64,000 nt of DNA from Vibrio porteresiae DSM 19223 (GTDB lineage Bacteria > Pseudomonadota > Gammaproteobacteria > Enterobacterales > Vibrionaceae), in the NCBI RefSeq assembly GCF_024347055.1, contig NZ_AP024896.1:372001-436000 (forward strand), in the 5' to 3' direction. Shown piece by piece: positions 16,838-25,777 of this stretch. How positions within the stretch are numbered: position 1 is the first letter of the stretch; every line of letters begins with the position of its first letter. The notes beneath the pieces were generated by a model. The model made no database searches. It saw only the letters and a list, made by a program, of their open reading frames with translations, and was not told the origin of the DNA. The position numbers and the translations under genes are program-made.

Positions 16838-17344
16838 ATGGCTTACAAAACACAAATTGCCCCCTTCAAAAAAGCGCTCTTTGCTTTACTGCTCTTAGCC
16901 CCGTTTAGTGCCTACTGTCAGTCATGGCAACAGTATCTTGAGCAGCAAAAAGATGAAGCAAAAATTAACCTTGAAATGAAGGTAGACCAGTGCAGTAAAA
17001 ATCGTGGTTTTCTCAACAAGATTGACGATGATTGGTTCACTTCTCTTACCAAAGAGCAAAAATACGCGGCCGCTTCTTATCTGGAATATATGGCAAATTC
17101 CACCTGCTATGGAGAGGAATTGAAGGAGTATAATTCAGCGTTGTTGGCTTACTCTGCCTATGACAAAAAAGGCTCTGAATTGAAACAATGGATCGATTTC
17201 ATCCGCTTCAAACCAGAACAAAAATTCGGCAAAGCATTTGATACGCTCGATACCCGACCATTAACTCAATGGTTTCATCAGCAGCCGATTGTGTTGCCAT
17301 TTGATAAACAAGAATTTCTTAAACAGTATCCTGAATTTCGCTGA
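16838..17344 (+). CDS. Secreted hypothetical protein
   Basis: The product has 168 residues from ATG 16838, chosen because it gives a clean signal peptide (KKALFALLLLAPFSAYCQS, cut after SAYC or before QS) and has GGGA six to ten bases upstream. An in-frame GTG at 16796 lengthens it without support. The mature protein is charged and helical, with two cysteines (Cys in VDQCSKNRG and in NSTCYGEEL) that may form a disulfide in the periplasm. I do not recognise a family. It stands alone, followed by a terminator at 17409. Confidence 0.65.
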   Translation: MAYKTQIAPFKKALFALLLLAPFSAYCQSWQQYLEQQKDEAKINLEMKVDQCSKNRGFLNKIDDDWFTSLTKEQKYAAASYLEYMANSTCYGEELKEYNSALLAYSAYDKKGSELKQWIDFIRFKPEQKFGKAFDTLDTRPLTQWFHQQPIVLPFDKQEFLKQYPEFR

Positions 17345-17705
17345 TTTTTAGGTGTATATCTCTTAAGTTCCCCCTGAACTGTGACGAAATATGTTTGGGG
17401 GTGATGATAAGGAACCCTGTCGCAGCGGTTCCTTTTTTATTCTCACTGGCAGCATTTCTAGTTTTTTACCGCTTCTTGTTCGCTAATACTTTACAAAGAT
17501 CAATAAACTCCCAGTTTTGCTAAATCGATTAGAGACTTAGCTGATAGCAACGGATATTCTATGTATTAATTTGATCTCATCAGGCTAAGCTTTTTGCTTT
17601 GCCAAGTTGCATGAGGTCTTTCCGGTTTCAGTTAAGATTGATTTTACGGGTGCCCTTTTTTGTATTGCCAAAGAGAGGTATTGCCCCAAGAGAAATGACG
17701 CCACT
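17345..17705. other. Intergenic region with terminator and leader
   Basis: Apart from the terminator at 17409-17438 these 361 bases hold the leader of the pentapeptide-repeat gene. The frame of that gene is open from 17607, but the first 33 codons look non-repetitive and unsupported. Confidence 0.5.
17409..17438 (+). terminator. Rho-independent terminator
   Basis: AAGGAACC and GGTTCCTT form an 8-bp stem with a 10-base loop, followed by a T run. It closes the secreted-protein gene. Confidence 0.88.
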
Positions 17706-18413
17706 ATGACACACATACTTCATCATTATCAGGCTGCCGATGTGCAGCAGGTGAGTCGCTTAATTGCCACTCATGGCCAGGTATTGACGGCTATTCGCTT
17801 TCATCAGGTCAACTTTAGCCAACAAAGTTTGGTTGGAATGACTTTTCAGCAGTGTGAATTTGTCGAATGTTCTTTCATCGAAGCTGATTTGAGCGGTGTG
17901 CATTTTAGTGAATGTGTTTTTGTTTCGACGCCGACTCCGTGTGATTTTTCCAAGTCAAACCTAAGTGGTGCACTGTTCCAGCAGTGTGATTTAAGCCATA
18001 CGGTGTGGCGAGATGTAGAGGCGATTGGCCTGCGCCTAGAGTCTTGTCAGCTATCACATATGGTACTCTCTAACGCCGTATTTGCAGGTACTGCGACAGC
18101 TCAAAGCCAATTAACATTGCGTCAATGTGATTGCCAAGGTATGGAGTTAAGCCACCTTGTGATCGATGGTGTCAACCTAACCGGTTGCCAGCTGCGTGAT
18201 ATTAAAGTGAATCAAGTGGTGATGTCGCACTGCAATTTCGCAGGGTCACTGGTTAATGCATGCGAAGCTGTGGATTGGGATCTGTCATACTCTGACTTGC
18301 GTGAAGCGGATGTGTTGCACCTGAATCAAGCTACCACTCAATTGGCTGGTGCTTATGTGAATGAGTATCAAGCCAAAACTTTGAATTTAACTAGCGTGGT
18401 ACGAATTGCCTAA
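17706..18413 (+). CDS. Pentapeptide-repeat protein
   Basis: From ATG 17706 the product has 235 residues. Most of it is built of pentapeptide repeats of the A(D/N)LXX type: QVNFSQQSLVGMTFQQCEFVECSFIEADLSG, then SNLSGALFQQCDLSHTVW, VNLTGCQLRDI and SHCNFAGSL. These fold as a right-handed quadrilateral beta helix. Some relatives, such as Qnr and MfpA, mimic DNA and shield gyrase; many have no known role. This protein is longer and more divergent than Qnr, so I do not assign resistance. An in-frame ATG at 17607 adds 33 residues that do not fit the repeat. Confidence 0.78.
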   Translation: MTHILHHYQAADVQQVSRLIATHGQVLTAIRFHQVNFSQQSLVGMTFQQCEFVECSFIEADLSGVHFSECVFVSTPTPCDFSKSNLSGALFQQCDLSHTVWRDVEAIGLRLESCQLSHMVLSNAVFAGTATAQSQLTLRQCDCQGMELSHLVIDGVNLTGCQLRDIKVNQVVMSHCNFAGSLVNACEAVDWDLSYSDLREADVLHLNQATTQLAGAYVNEYQAKTLNLTSVVRIA

Positions 18414-18543
18414 TCATAACGCCCAATGATGGTCGGTGATTAACGGGTACGAGCCCATTGCTAAAGCGCAAGCAATTACGAGTCAGAGCTAGTAACAAGG
18501 GCAAGCATTGAGCTTGCCCTTGTCCATTTGGGAGGGAGCTGAT

Positions 18544-20559
18544 TTATACCTTGAAATTGGCAATTTGTTGCTGCAATTGCTGCTGCAAATTCGCAATCGA
18601 GCGGGTAATTTGTACGGTCTCAGAGACTTGGCTGGCGGTGTTCGATGAGAGATCGTTAATGTGATTAACGTTCTGCGATAGATTATGCGCTTCCTGCTCT
18701 TGAGCGGTGACCGCATTGGCCGTCTGCACATTCATCGATGCGATGTGCGATATTTCTCTCACTACCATATCGAGCGCTTCTAGCGCTTGGGTGGTCGTCT
18801 CTGCGGTACTTTGACCTTTCTCTTGTGAGGCATTCATGACGCTCACTGCTTCATCAGCGCTTTGTTGCAGCTTCTGAATGCGCTCTTGGATCACCTGAGT
18901 GCTTTGTTGAGTTCGGTTCGCCAAATTACGTACTTCATCCGCTACAACCGCAAAGCCGCGCCCTTGTTCACCTGCTCGGGCCGCTTCAATTGCTGCGTTG
19001 AGTGCCAGTAAGTTGGTTTGTTCTGCAATGCCACTGATATCGGTCAACACAGTACCGATGTTGACGACATCACTTTTCACAAAATCTATCACCTCAGTAC
19101 CGTGTTTAACCAATTCAACCAAATGATTAACCTCTTTGGTCGCACTCGTCACACTCGCTAAGGTGCGCTGTGTATTGCCTTCAATGCTTTTCACCAATTC
19201 GGCTGCACTACGGGCGCTTTGGGCGGCATCTGTTGCGTTGGCAAGCACGCCATCAATGGTATTCACCATTTGACCTGTTGCACTGTTTTGCTGCTTGATT
19301 AAGTTACTGGCTTGTTCGGAAGTGCGACTGAAGGTACTAATTTCGCCACTCACTTGGTCGATAGATTGCCGAGTCTGTTTCACTAGCGACTGAATTTTGC
19401 CGATGAAACGGTTAAAGGTATTACTCAATTCGCCCAATTCGTCATTCGATTCAATCTCGATTCGTTTGGTTAAATCACCATCACCGTCGGCGATGTCTTG
19501 CAGGCTGGATTGGACGCGAGCAATCGGTTTAAGCACTGAGCGTGTGAGCCAAATTGAACAGGCGACTGCGATAACGACAACGACGATGATGGTAAGCATA
19601 ATCGTTTGTTGCAGAGTCGATTTCACGTTATCAATAATCGACTTATGACTGTCGACAGTTTCGTCGGCAATCGATTCGACTTTACTCATATCTTCAATGA
19701 GTGCGTTGGAATCACGGGTATAGGTTTGATTTGATTGCTGATAGTTAGCGAAAGCCGTCACTAGCTGATCCAGAGCGGTTTGATGCTCTTGACTGAGTGC
19801 CAAATACACTTCTTTGTAACTTTTGTTGCCCCATTTCCCACCCACATTACGGTTAAAGGTAGGAGTGGAAAACATCTCGTTGGCCGCATCCATCTGAAAT
19901 TGGTTAGCTTCTTTAATGTCAGCACGTCCTTGCTCAATATCCCCCGAATCTAACAATGATTCGAGATGATATAGTTTCCACAATAAGCCGATATTCGACT
20001 CCATCCCACCATCAGCTGCCGCCCAGCGTGGAGCGATTTCATCGGCCCAGCTGTATTTTTCGTTGGGGTTGGATTCTAAGTATTCCACCGCTTGGTCACC
20101 GACTTCTTCCAACTCTTTGCCAAATTCAACAATCTGGTTAGATTTTTGATGGAAGTTCTCTTTGGCTTGAGCGAAGTTGCGATAAGTCTTAATCAGATTG
20201 TCGCGAGATTGCTGATAGCGAGAATAAAAGGCTTTAAGGGTGTCAATTTGCTGTTGAGGGATTAAAGCAGCACTGAACATTTCATTTAAGGCCGAGTCTG
20301 CGTTGCTAATATGCTCTTGTAACTCGCCATCGATTTCAGTGAAAGAGGCACCTTCAGTGAGTTTGTTCAACGCCAGCATCTGACCTTGGATTTCAATGGT
20401 GGTTTCCATCGCACCATCTGCCGTTGACCACGCCGGACCAATAATATAGTCGAGTTCCGCTTGCAGCGAATTAATCCCTTTTAAGGCGTTGAAGATGATC
20501 GCCCCCATGAGCAGTGTTAACACGGCAAAACTTGCCAATATTTTGGTCTTAATTTTCAT
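18544..20559 (-). CDS. Methyl-accepting chemotaxis protein with helical-bundle sensor
   Basis: The product has 671 residues from ATG 20559, which follows GAGGGAAC; ATG 20586 lacks a site. Layout: N-terminal membrane segment (ILASFAVLTLLMGAIIFNAL), a roughly 290-residue periplasmic domain, a second membrane segment (IMLTIIVVVVIAVACSIWL), HAMP, and the signalling domain with IAEQTNLLALNAAIEAARAG. The periplasmic part holds two related segments, GPAWSTADGAMETTIEIQ and APRWAAADGGMESNIGLL, about 150 residues apart, suggesting a duplicated four-helix module of the HBM type. It would sense a small molecule and signal to CheA. The C-terminus lacks a clear NWETF-type tether. Ligand unknown. Confidence 0.9.
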   Translation of the reverse strand: MKIKTKILASFAVLTLLMGAIIFNALKGINSLQAELDYIIGPAWSTADGAMETTIEIQGQMLALNKLTEGASFTEIDGELQEHISNADSALNEMFSAALIPQQQIDTLKAFYSRYQQSRDNLIKTYRNFAQAKENFHQKSNQIVEFGKELEEVGDQAVEYLESNPNEKYSWADEIAPRWAAADGGMESNIGLLWKLYHLESLLDSGDIEQGRADIKEANQFQMDAANEMFSTPTFNRNVGGKWGNKSYKEVYLALSQEHQTALDQLVTAFANYQQSNQTYTRDSNALIEDMSKVESIADETVDSHKSIIDNVKSTLQQTIMLTIIVVVVIAVACSIWLTRSVLKPIARVQSSLQDIADGDGDLTKRIEIESNDELGELSNTFNRFIGKIQSLVKQTRQSIDQVSGEISTFSRTSEQASNLIKQQNSATGQMVNTIDGVLANATDAAQSARSAAELVKSIEGNTQRTLASVTSATKEVNHLVELVKHGTEVIDFVKSDVVNIGTVLTDISGIAEQTNLLALNAAIEAARAGEQGRGFAVVADEVRNLANRTQQSTQVIQERIQKLQQSADEAVSVMNASQEKGQSTAETTTQALEALDMVVREISHIASMNVQTANAVTAQEQEAHNLSQNVNHINDLSSNTASQVSETVQITRSIANLQQQLQQQIANFKV

Positions 20560-20820
20560 GTGTTCCCTCAAACCTGTTCGCAACATGGCACAACAATGAT
20601 GTGACTATTGACTTAAGTCTTTATTGAATTGGTCAATAGAAAAAATATAGATGGGAAATACCAATGTGTAAGTTTATTTGTGCTTCAGATGTGATGTTAT
20701 CCGGCGTATAAAACAGGGGGAATAATTGCTGTAGTGGCAACAAGATACGTATCCGTACTGGTTGACATCGGTTATCAAAAGAATACACTCCGTATATGTT
20801 GTGTATATAAAGCGTATATT

Positions 20821-21039
20821 ATGGGTATTGTAAAAATTTCTGATCAACTGCACGAGGAGATTCGCAAGGCCAGTGCAGTGATGCTTCGTTCAATCAATTC
20901 TCAAGCGGAATTTTGGATGAAAATCGGTATGTTAGCGGAGAAAAATCCGCAGATGTCGTTTAACGAAATCATCAATGAGTTGATGAAAAATGTCGAACTA
21001 CCGATGGATTTCTCAGCAGAGGAAGTGGTTGATGAGTGA
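20821..21039 (+). CDS. ParD-like antitoxin-family protein
   Basis: This 72-residue protein starts MGIVKISDQLHEEIRKASAVM, a ribbon-helix-helix-like start, followed by SINSQAEFWMKIGMLAEKNP and an acidic tail. It fits the ParD_like family (a relative of type II antitoxins). No ParE-type toxin gene is adjacent; instead the next gene encodes a methionine aminopeptidase and overlaps it by 8 bases. I recall this pair as recurrent in vibrios. It may be a DNA-binding autoregulator of the pair. An upstream in-frame GTG at 20734 gives a 101-residue version without support. Confidence 0.75.
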   Translation: MGIVKISDQLHEEIRKASAVMLRSINSQAEFWMKIGMLAEKNPQMSFNEIINELMKNVELPMDFSAEEVVDE

Positions 21040-21820
21040 TGTAGTGACCATTAAATCAGCAGAAGAAATTGAGCTGATGAGAGAGTCTGGCCGTTTGCTG
21101 GCTCAGGTATTTGCCATGCTTGATGACTTTGTTAAGCCGGGTATCACGACCATGGACATCAACGACAAAGTGGAAGACTTTATTGTTAATGAGCTGAAAT
21201 CTCGTCCGGCGAGTAAAGGTCAGTACGATTACCAATACTGTTTGAATACTTCTCTCAATGAGGTGGTTTGTCACGGCATGCCAAAAGTGGATGAAGTGAT
21301 CAAACCAACCGATATCATTAACTTGGATATTACTTTAGAAAAAAACGGTTACATTGCCGATTCCAGCAAAATGTACGTTATGCCCGATGCTAACCCATTG
21401 GCGAGAAAGCTTGTCAAATCGACTTATGAAGCGATGTGGGAAGGCATTCGCCAGGTAAAACCGGGCGCCCGATTAGGCGATATCGGTTACGCGATTCAAA
21501 AGTACGCTGAAACTCATGGTTACAGTGTGGTTCGCGAATATTGTGGTCACGGTATTGGTCAAGAGATGCATGAAGCTCCTCACGTACTGCACTACGGCAA
21601 AGCCAATACCGGTATGCTGTTAAAAGAGGGGATGACCTTTACCATCGAACCGATGATCAATCAGGGCACGGCAAAGATTAAAAGCAAACGCGATGGTTGG
21701 ACTGTGGTTACACGAGATAAAAAGTTATCTGCGCAATCTGAGCATACCGTTCTGGTGACACCAACCGGTTATGAAGTACTCACTTACCGTACAGAAGAAG
21801 TAATGCCGAAAGTGGGTTAA
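21032..21820 (+). CDS. map: Type I methionine aminopeptidase (accessory copy)
   Basis: The product has 262 residues from the ATG at 21032 inside the ParD-like stop region (ATGAGTGA overlap). The pita-bread metal ligands are visible: two Asp in NLDITLEKNGYIADSSKMY, His in CGHGIGQEMHE, Glu in FTIEPMIN and Glu in SEHTVLVTP. The enzyme removes the initiator Met from nascent proteins. The overlap with the ParD-like gene indicates coupled translation. The housekeeping map of vibrios sits near rpsB, so this is probably a second copy; that is inferred from context. A terminator follows at 21877. Confidence 0.9.
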   Translation: MSDVVTIKSAEEIELMRESGRLLAQVFAMLDDFVKPGITTMDINDKVEDFIVNELKSRPASKGQYDYQYCLNTSLNEVVCHGMPKVDEVIKPTDIINLDITLEKNGYIADSSKMYVMPDANPLARKLVKSTYEAMWEGIRQVKPGARLGDIGYAIQKYAETHGYSVVREYCGHGIGQEMHEAPHVLHYGKANTGMLLKEGMTFTIEPMINQGTAKIKSKRDGWTVVTRDKKLSAQSEHTVLVTPTGYEVLTYRTEEVMPKVG

Positions 21821-21876
21821 GCCATTATCAGCAGCCCCGTTCTTAGAACGATAGGGCAAAGTTGAGTGATAAAACC

Positions 21877-21913
21877 AAGCAGCAAAGCGCGTGATGCCTT
21901 TGCTGCTTTTTTT
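21877..21913 (+). terminator. Rho-independent terminator
   Basis: AAGCAGCAAAG and CTTTGCTGCTT form an 11-bp stem with a 10-base loop, followed by seven or more T. It lies between the convergent map and LysR genes. Confidence 0.9.
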
Positions 21914-21955
21914 ATCAAATCTAGGTAGTGACGAGTCACTACCAAATCGCGCTAG

Positions 21956-22837
21956 TTAAGCGGCATAAGTTCGCTTGAGCGCATCAAACAACCATTGGTA
22001 AGCGGGACCGTAATTGGCGCCTTTTTTAAATACTAAATCCACGGGGACAGACCAAGGTTTGTGATCAAATGCCACTTGGATATTTTGTAGCTCTTGCTGC
22101 TCAATCGCCTCTTTGACCATAAAGGCAGGCAAATAGGCCCAGCCGATCTGCTGTTTTACCAAAGCCATGACCGCATGATAACTTGAACACCACCAGACTT
22201 TGGGTGAGAGAGTAATCAGCGACTGCGACTCTTGTTTCTTCTTACCACGCACCGCAATTTGTCGATATGGCGTGAGGTCAGACGCCGAATTAACCGCTAG
22301 ATGGGCTAGCGGAAAATCAGGATGACATACCGCAATATAATCAATGCTACCCACATAACAAAAATCGACCTGCTTGATGGTTTCCACTTCGGAAAACATA
22401 ATGCCTAAATCGGTCTCACCATGCACGATTTCATCGCTGATATCGGTCGAGGCAATGCTGCGCAAGTCCAACTGAATATAGGGAAATTGCGCCGAAAATT
22501 GATTGAATAGTTGCGCGAGTTCGGGCGTGAAAAGGCCATCATCATAAGCGACCATCAGTGAACTCTCTTCACCATGATGAATCGATTCGGCCATGCGTTC
22601 GAGATCATCAGATTGCGCTAATAAGGTCTTGGCACTGCGCATCAAACGTTCGCCCGCAGGAGTGAGCACCGGATTACGTGCGCTGCGGTCAAATAACTCC
22701 ACCCCTAAATCGATCTCCAGGGTATTAATACCATGGCTAACAGCCGACTGAACTTTACCCATTTTTCTAGCACAGGCAGAAAAAGAACCCAGTTCAGCGG
22801 ATAACACCAACATGCGGATCTGCTCTAGACTCAACAT
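21956..22837 (-). CDS. LysR family transcriptional regulator
   Basis: This 293-residue protein has an N-terminal LysR winged helix (LSAELGSFSACARKMGKVQSAVSHGINTLE, about residues 13-42) and a periplasmic-binding-like effector domain. It is divergent from the SugE-like gene with 137 bases between starts. That gap contains a CTCACA/TGTGAG inverted repeat (22901-22940). LysR proteins usually control the divergent gene, so regulation of the SugE-like exporter is the simplest reading, but the inducer is unknown. Confidence 0.87.
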   Translation of the reverse strand: MLSLEQIRMLVLSAELGSFSACARKMGKVQSAVSHGINTLEIDLGVELFDRSARNPVLTPAGERLMRSAKTLLAQSDDLERMAESIHHGEESSLMVAYDDGLFTPELAQLFNQFSAQFPYIQLDLRSIASTDISDEIVHGETDLGIMFSEVETIKQVDFCYVGSIDYIAVCHPDFPLAHLAVNSASDLTPYRQIAVRGKKKQESQSLITLSPKVWWCSSYHAVMALVKQQIGWAYLPAFMVKEAIEQQELQNIQVAFDHKPWSVPVDLVFKKGANYGPAYQWLFDALKRTYAA

Positions 22838-22900
22838 ATGAAAATATTCGATAGTTATTAACTTTTACTCATCATAATCATTGATACAATAGTTCGCAAT

Positions 22901-22940
22901 CTCACACGATAAATAATCTAAAAATATCCGATTATGTGAG
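22901..22940. promoter_or_regulatory. Inverted repeat in the LysR-SugE gap
   Basis: CTCACA (22901-22906) and TGTGAG (22935-22940) are perfect arms in the divergent promoter region. They may be part of the LysR binding site. Confidence 0.35.
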
Positions 22941-22974
22941 CTAACTGTCTGACTTTTAATGAGGATGTGGATCT

Positions 22975-23292
22975 ATGAGTTGGTGGTATTTGGTGTTGGC
23001 AGGATTAACGGAGATTGGTTGGCCAATCGGTTTAAAACTAGCGCAATCCGATTCGACGAAATGGATGGGAATTATTATGGCTGTTGCCTTTATGGTCATC
23101 AGTGGTTCACTGCTGTTTTTGGCGCAACGCACCATTCCGATGGGGACTGCTTATGCGGTTTGGACGGGTATTGGCGCAGCAGGAACATTTCTTGTTGGTG
23201 TTTTGTGTTATGGCGATCCGACCTCGATGTTTCGCTACATTGGGGTGATGTTTATTGTCGCCGGAGTGGCCGTTCTTAAATTGGCTCATTAA
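22975..23292 (+). CDS. SMR family exporter, SugE/Gdx-like
   Basis: This 105-residue protein has four membrane helices. Glu13 in LAGLTEIGWPIGLKLA is the conserved substrate and proton carboxylate, and GTAYAVWTGIGAAGTFLVG in helix 3 is typical of the SugE/Gdx branch, which exports guanidinium or quaternary amines. The TE-I-GWP pattern differs slightly from the classic IEVVWA of E. coli SugE. It is divergent from a LysR gene. I looked for a guanidine riboswitch upstream and found none. Confidence 0.85.
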   Translation: MSWWYLVLAGLTEIGWPIGLKLAQSDSTKWMGIIMAVAFMVISGSLLFLAQRTIPMGTAYAVWTGIGAAGTFLVGVLCYGDPTSMFRYIGVMFIVAGVAVLKLAH

Positions 23293-23329
23293 GCTTAAAG
23301 AGGTGCGAAGCGGCGACAAGGAACCAATC

Positions 23330-23482
23330 ATGAGCAAAATGTCAAAGAAAGCCGATTTACCCAGCAAAATTTGTGTGGTTTGCGGTCGGCCATTTGTTTG
23401 GCGTAAAAAATGGCAAACCTGCTGGGAAAGTGTGCGTTATTGCTCAGATCGTTGCCGTCGTAACCGCCGCTCCACTTTGTAA
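23330..23482 (+). CDS. DUF2256 zinc-ribbon small protein
   Basis: This 50-residue basic protein has KICVVCGRPFVWRKKW and then YCSDRCRRNRR, which together provide two CxxC or CxxRC metal-binding pairs. That is the DUF2256 signature. The ATG at 23330 has AAGGA 7 bases upstream. It lies 37 bases after the SugE-like gene on the same strand and may be cotranscribed. The family has no established role; DUF2256 genes are often found near photolyase-related genes, not seen here. Confidence 0.82.
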   Translation: MSKMSKKADLPSKICVVCGRPFVWRKKWQTCWESVRYCSDRCRRNRRSTL

Positions 23483-23668
23483 AAGAGTCTCTTTTTGCTC
23501 TTCGCCACTTTTATTTATAACTCCCAATTATCAGAGTGATAACAATTGATAATGTCGGTTGTGTGAACTTCTCTTTATCCTATTTTTCTAGACGACAAAG
23601 CTTTCCCTATTAAAACGATGTGGTGATTCTCCCCATACTCAACTAGCTTTGTTGACGAAGGGAGATGG

Positions 23669-25681
23669 ATGAAAAAGAGAACAAAAATGAAATTACACAC
23701 ACTGACCAAAGCTATCCTGATGGGGGTTTTTCTGACAGGAGCCCAATCTGCCATCGCGGCCAATATTCAATCTATTAACCTAGTTGGAGATTCTTTTGGT
23801 GATGGTACGCGTCTCACTAAAGTCGTGATTCATTACGACAGTATGATTAATGGCTCTTCGCTTGCGAACGGTTCGTTTGAGATTGCAGGGCAAACTATTA
23901 CTCGCAGTTACACCAGCTCAGATAACCTAGGAGAGCACCCAGCAACAAATGGTGCTTATGTGGTCTTGGATGTGGACAGTTCAGCACGTAACGCGCTGAT
24001 TTACAGTACCAATCCTCAGTTATCGACTCAGGTACTAAAAGGAAATCGACCATCGGGAGAGCGGCCGATGCAAAAGCCGGATGACAGTGCAGGTGGTCAT
24101 CACCCAATGCAATTTAAAGCGCCTGCGATTGGGCAATTCCAAGTCACCTTGACTCAGCAACAAGCGATTAAAGAGAATTCTGGAGCGTTAGTCAAACCTG
24201 ATCATCTCACTTATCGAGCGAGTCACGTTGAGCAGATAAGCGCAAAACGCTTTGTCACCAGAGTGTTCCATGATCCTGTCACTGGAAAAAGCCTCACATA
24301 CAATCTTTATATCCCCAAGGATTACGGTGCAACGCGTACCTATCCTATGGTGTTTTTTGGTCATGATGCGGGGGCAACCAGCTCAGATCCTCGCGTGACA
24401 TTATGGCAAGGTTTAGGGGCGACAGTTTGGAGTGAGCCTGCTAATCAAGCACGTCACGCGAGCTTTGTGTTAGCTCCGCAATTTGATACACAAATAGTTG
24501 ATGATACTAACCAACATTCGGATGCGATGGACATCAGTGCACGCTTGATCAAATCGTTAGAAAGAGAGTATTCGATTGATCGCAATCGTGTCTACGCCAC
24601 CGGGCAATCGGGTGGTTGTATGCTGTCGATTGCGATGAATATCGAATACCCCGAACTCTTCGCAGCATCCTACTTGGTTGCTGGTCAGTGGAACCCAACT
24701 CAAGTCACCCCACTGGTGCATAAACCCCTTTGGATTGTCGTGTCTCAAGGAGATACCAAAGCGTATCCGGGCATGAATGCCATCACACAGACCTTACAGC
24801 AGCAAGGATCAACCCTGACCAGTGCTGTCTGGAGTGGAACGGCCTCCGCGCAAGAGATCGCCGCTAATGCTAAAGCAATGCTCGCGACCGATGCCGATAT
24901 TCATTATGTGGCGCTTAAAAAGGGCAGCGTTGTTCCAGTGAATCAGACGGAAGATAGTGGCAGTAATCACCTGAATACCTGGCGAATTGCTTATACCTAT
25001 CAGCCGGTTATTGATTGGTTATATCAACAAAAAATGACCCACCAACATGGCCCAGACTTGCCATTTTCTCAACTTGTTGCGGCGGCCAAAAGTGGTGACC
25101 AACAAGCTCAATCACGCTTAGGTGAAAACTATTTCCGAGGTCACGGAGCAGAGCAAAACAATCAAGAGGCATTTCATTGGTTAAGTCTTGCTAGTGAACA
25201 AGGGAATGCACATGCCAAGTCGTTGTTGGGTCAGCTCTATTGGCAAGGATTAGGCACGGATAAAAATGAGGCAAAAGCGTTGGCATTGTTTAGTGAGGCC
25301 ACTCAGCAAGGTGATATGAAAGCACCACGTTATCTTGGTTGGTTCTATCAACAGGGTATCGCTGTGCCAGCAGATCAGAAAAAGGCAGCCGAGTTTTATC
25401 AACTGGCGGCCAATCGAGGCGATATTACCGGGCAATATTATCTTGGTGGAATGTATTTAAAAGGGCTAGGGGTGAAGCAGGATTTGCGTTTAGCACGCTA
25501 TTGGTTCAATGAATCAGCAGCACGAGGTGATTTAGTGGCTGCACCAGCCATGGTTGCTTTGGCGGATATGCTCGATAAAGGTTTGGGTGGCGAATTAGAT
25601 AAAGCTCAAGCGAAAAGCCTATTGCAAGCAGCGGCTAAAGTTGGCTATGAGCCTGCGCAGAACGCGTTGAAATTGCAATAG
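23669..25681 (+). CDS. Secreted alpha/beta-hydrolase fused to Sel1 repeats
   Basis: This 670-residue protein starts with a signal peptide (KAILMGVFLTGAQSAIA, cut near residue 30). Residues about 31-190 form a beta-rich N-terminal domain. Residues about 190-460 are a polyhydroxybutyrate-depolymerase or feruloyl-esterase-like hydrolase: PMVFFGHDAG oxyanion region and nucleophile Ser314 in ATGQSGGCM, with a late His in NHLNTW. Residues about 470-670 are four to five Sel1 repeats (AQSRLGENYFRGHGAEQNNQ, AKSLLGQLYWQGLG and so on), usually protein-binding. GGGAGATGG precedes the ATG. The esterase-Sel1 fusion is unusual. Substrate unknown. Confidence 0.82.
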   Translation: MKKRTKMKLHTLTKAILMGVFLTGAQSAIAANIQSINLVGDSFGDGTRLTKVVIHYDSMINGSSLANGSFEIAGQTITRSYTSSDNLGEHPATNGAYVVLDVDSSARNALIYSTNPQLSTQVLKGNRPSGERPMQKPDDSAGGHHPMQFKAPAIGQFQVTLTQQQAIKENSGALVKPDHLTYRASHVEQISAKRFVTRVFHDPVTGKSLTYNLYIPKDYGATRTYPMVFFGHDAGATSSDPRVTLWQGLGATVWSEPANQARHASFVLAPQFDTQIVDDTNQHSDAMDISARLIKSLEREYSIDRNRVYATGQSGGCMLSIAMNIEYPELFAASYLVAGQWNPTQVTPLVHKPLWIVVSQGDTKAYPGMNAITQTLQQQGSTLTSAVWSGTASAQEIAANAKAMLATDADIHYVALKKGSVVPVNQTEDSGSNHLNTWRIAYTYQPVIDWLYQQKMTHQHGPDLPFSQLVAAAKSGDQQAQSRLGENYFRGHGAEQNNQEAFHWLSLASEQGNAHAKSLLGQLYWQGLGTDKNEAKALALFSEATQQGDMKAPRYLGWFYQQGIAVPADQKKAAEFYQLAANRGDITGQYYLGGMYLKGLGVKQDLRLARYWFNESAARGDLVAAPAMVALADMLDKGLGGELDKAQAKSLLQAAAKVGYEPAQNALKLQ

Positions 25682-25719
25682 GTTGAGAGCACGACTTAAT
25701 TATCGATTATTGATGAATC

Positions 25720-25753
25720 GGCCAAGATTGCCTTTGCAGTCTTGGCCTTTTTA
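25720..25753 (+). terminator. Rho-independent terminator
   Basis: GGCCAAGATTG pairs with CAGTCTTGGCC (one G-T pair), 6-base loop, then a T run. It follows the hydrolase gene by 38 bases. Confidence 0.88.
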
Positions 25754-25777
25754 TTATGTGAGCCGAAGATATCTAGA

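Noticed and set aside
22838..22974. A guanidine riboswitch before the SugE-like gene.
   Set aside because: No pair of ACGR-loop hairpins or ykkC-type pattern is visible.
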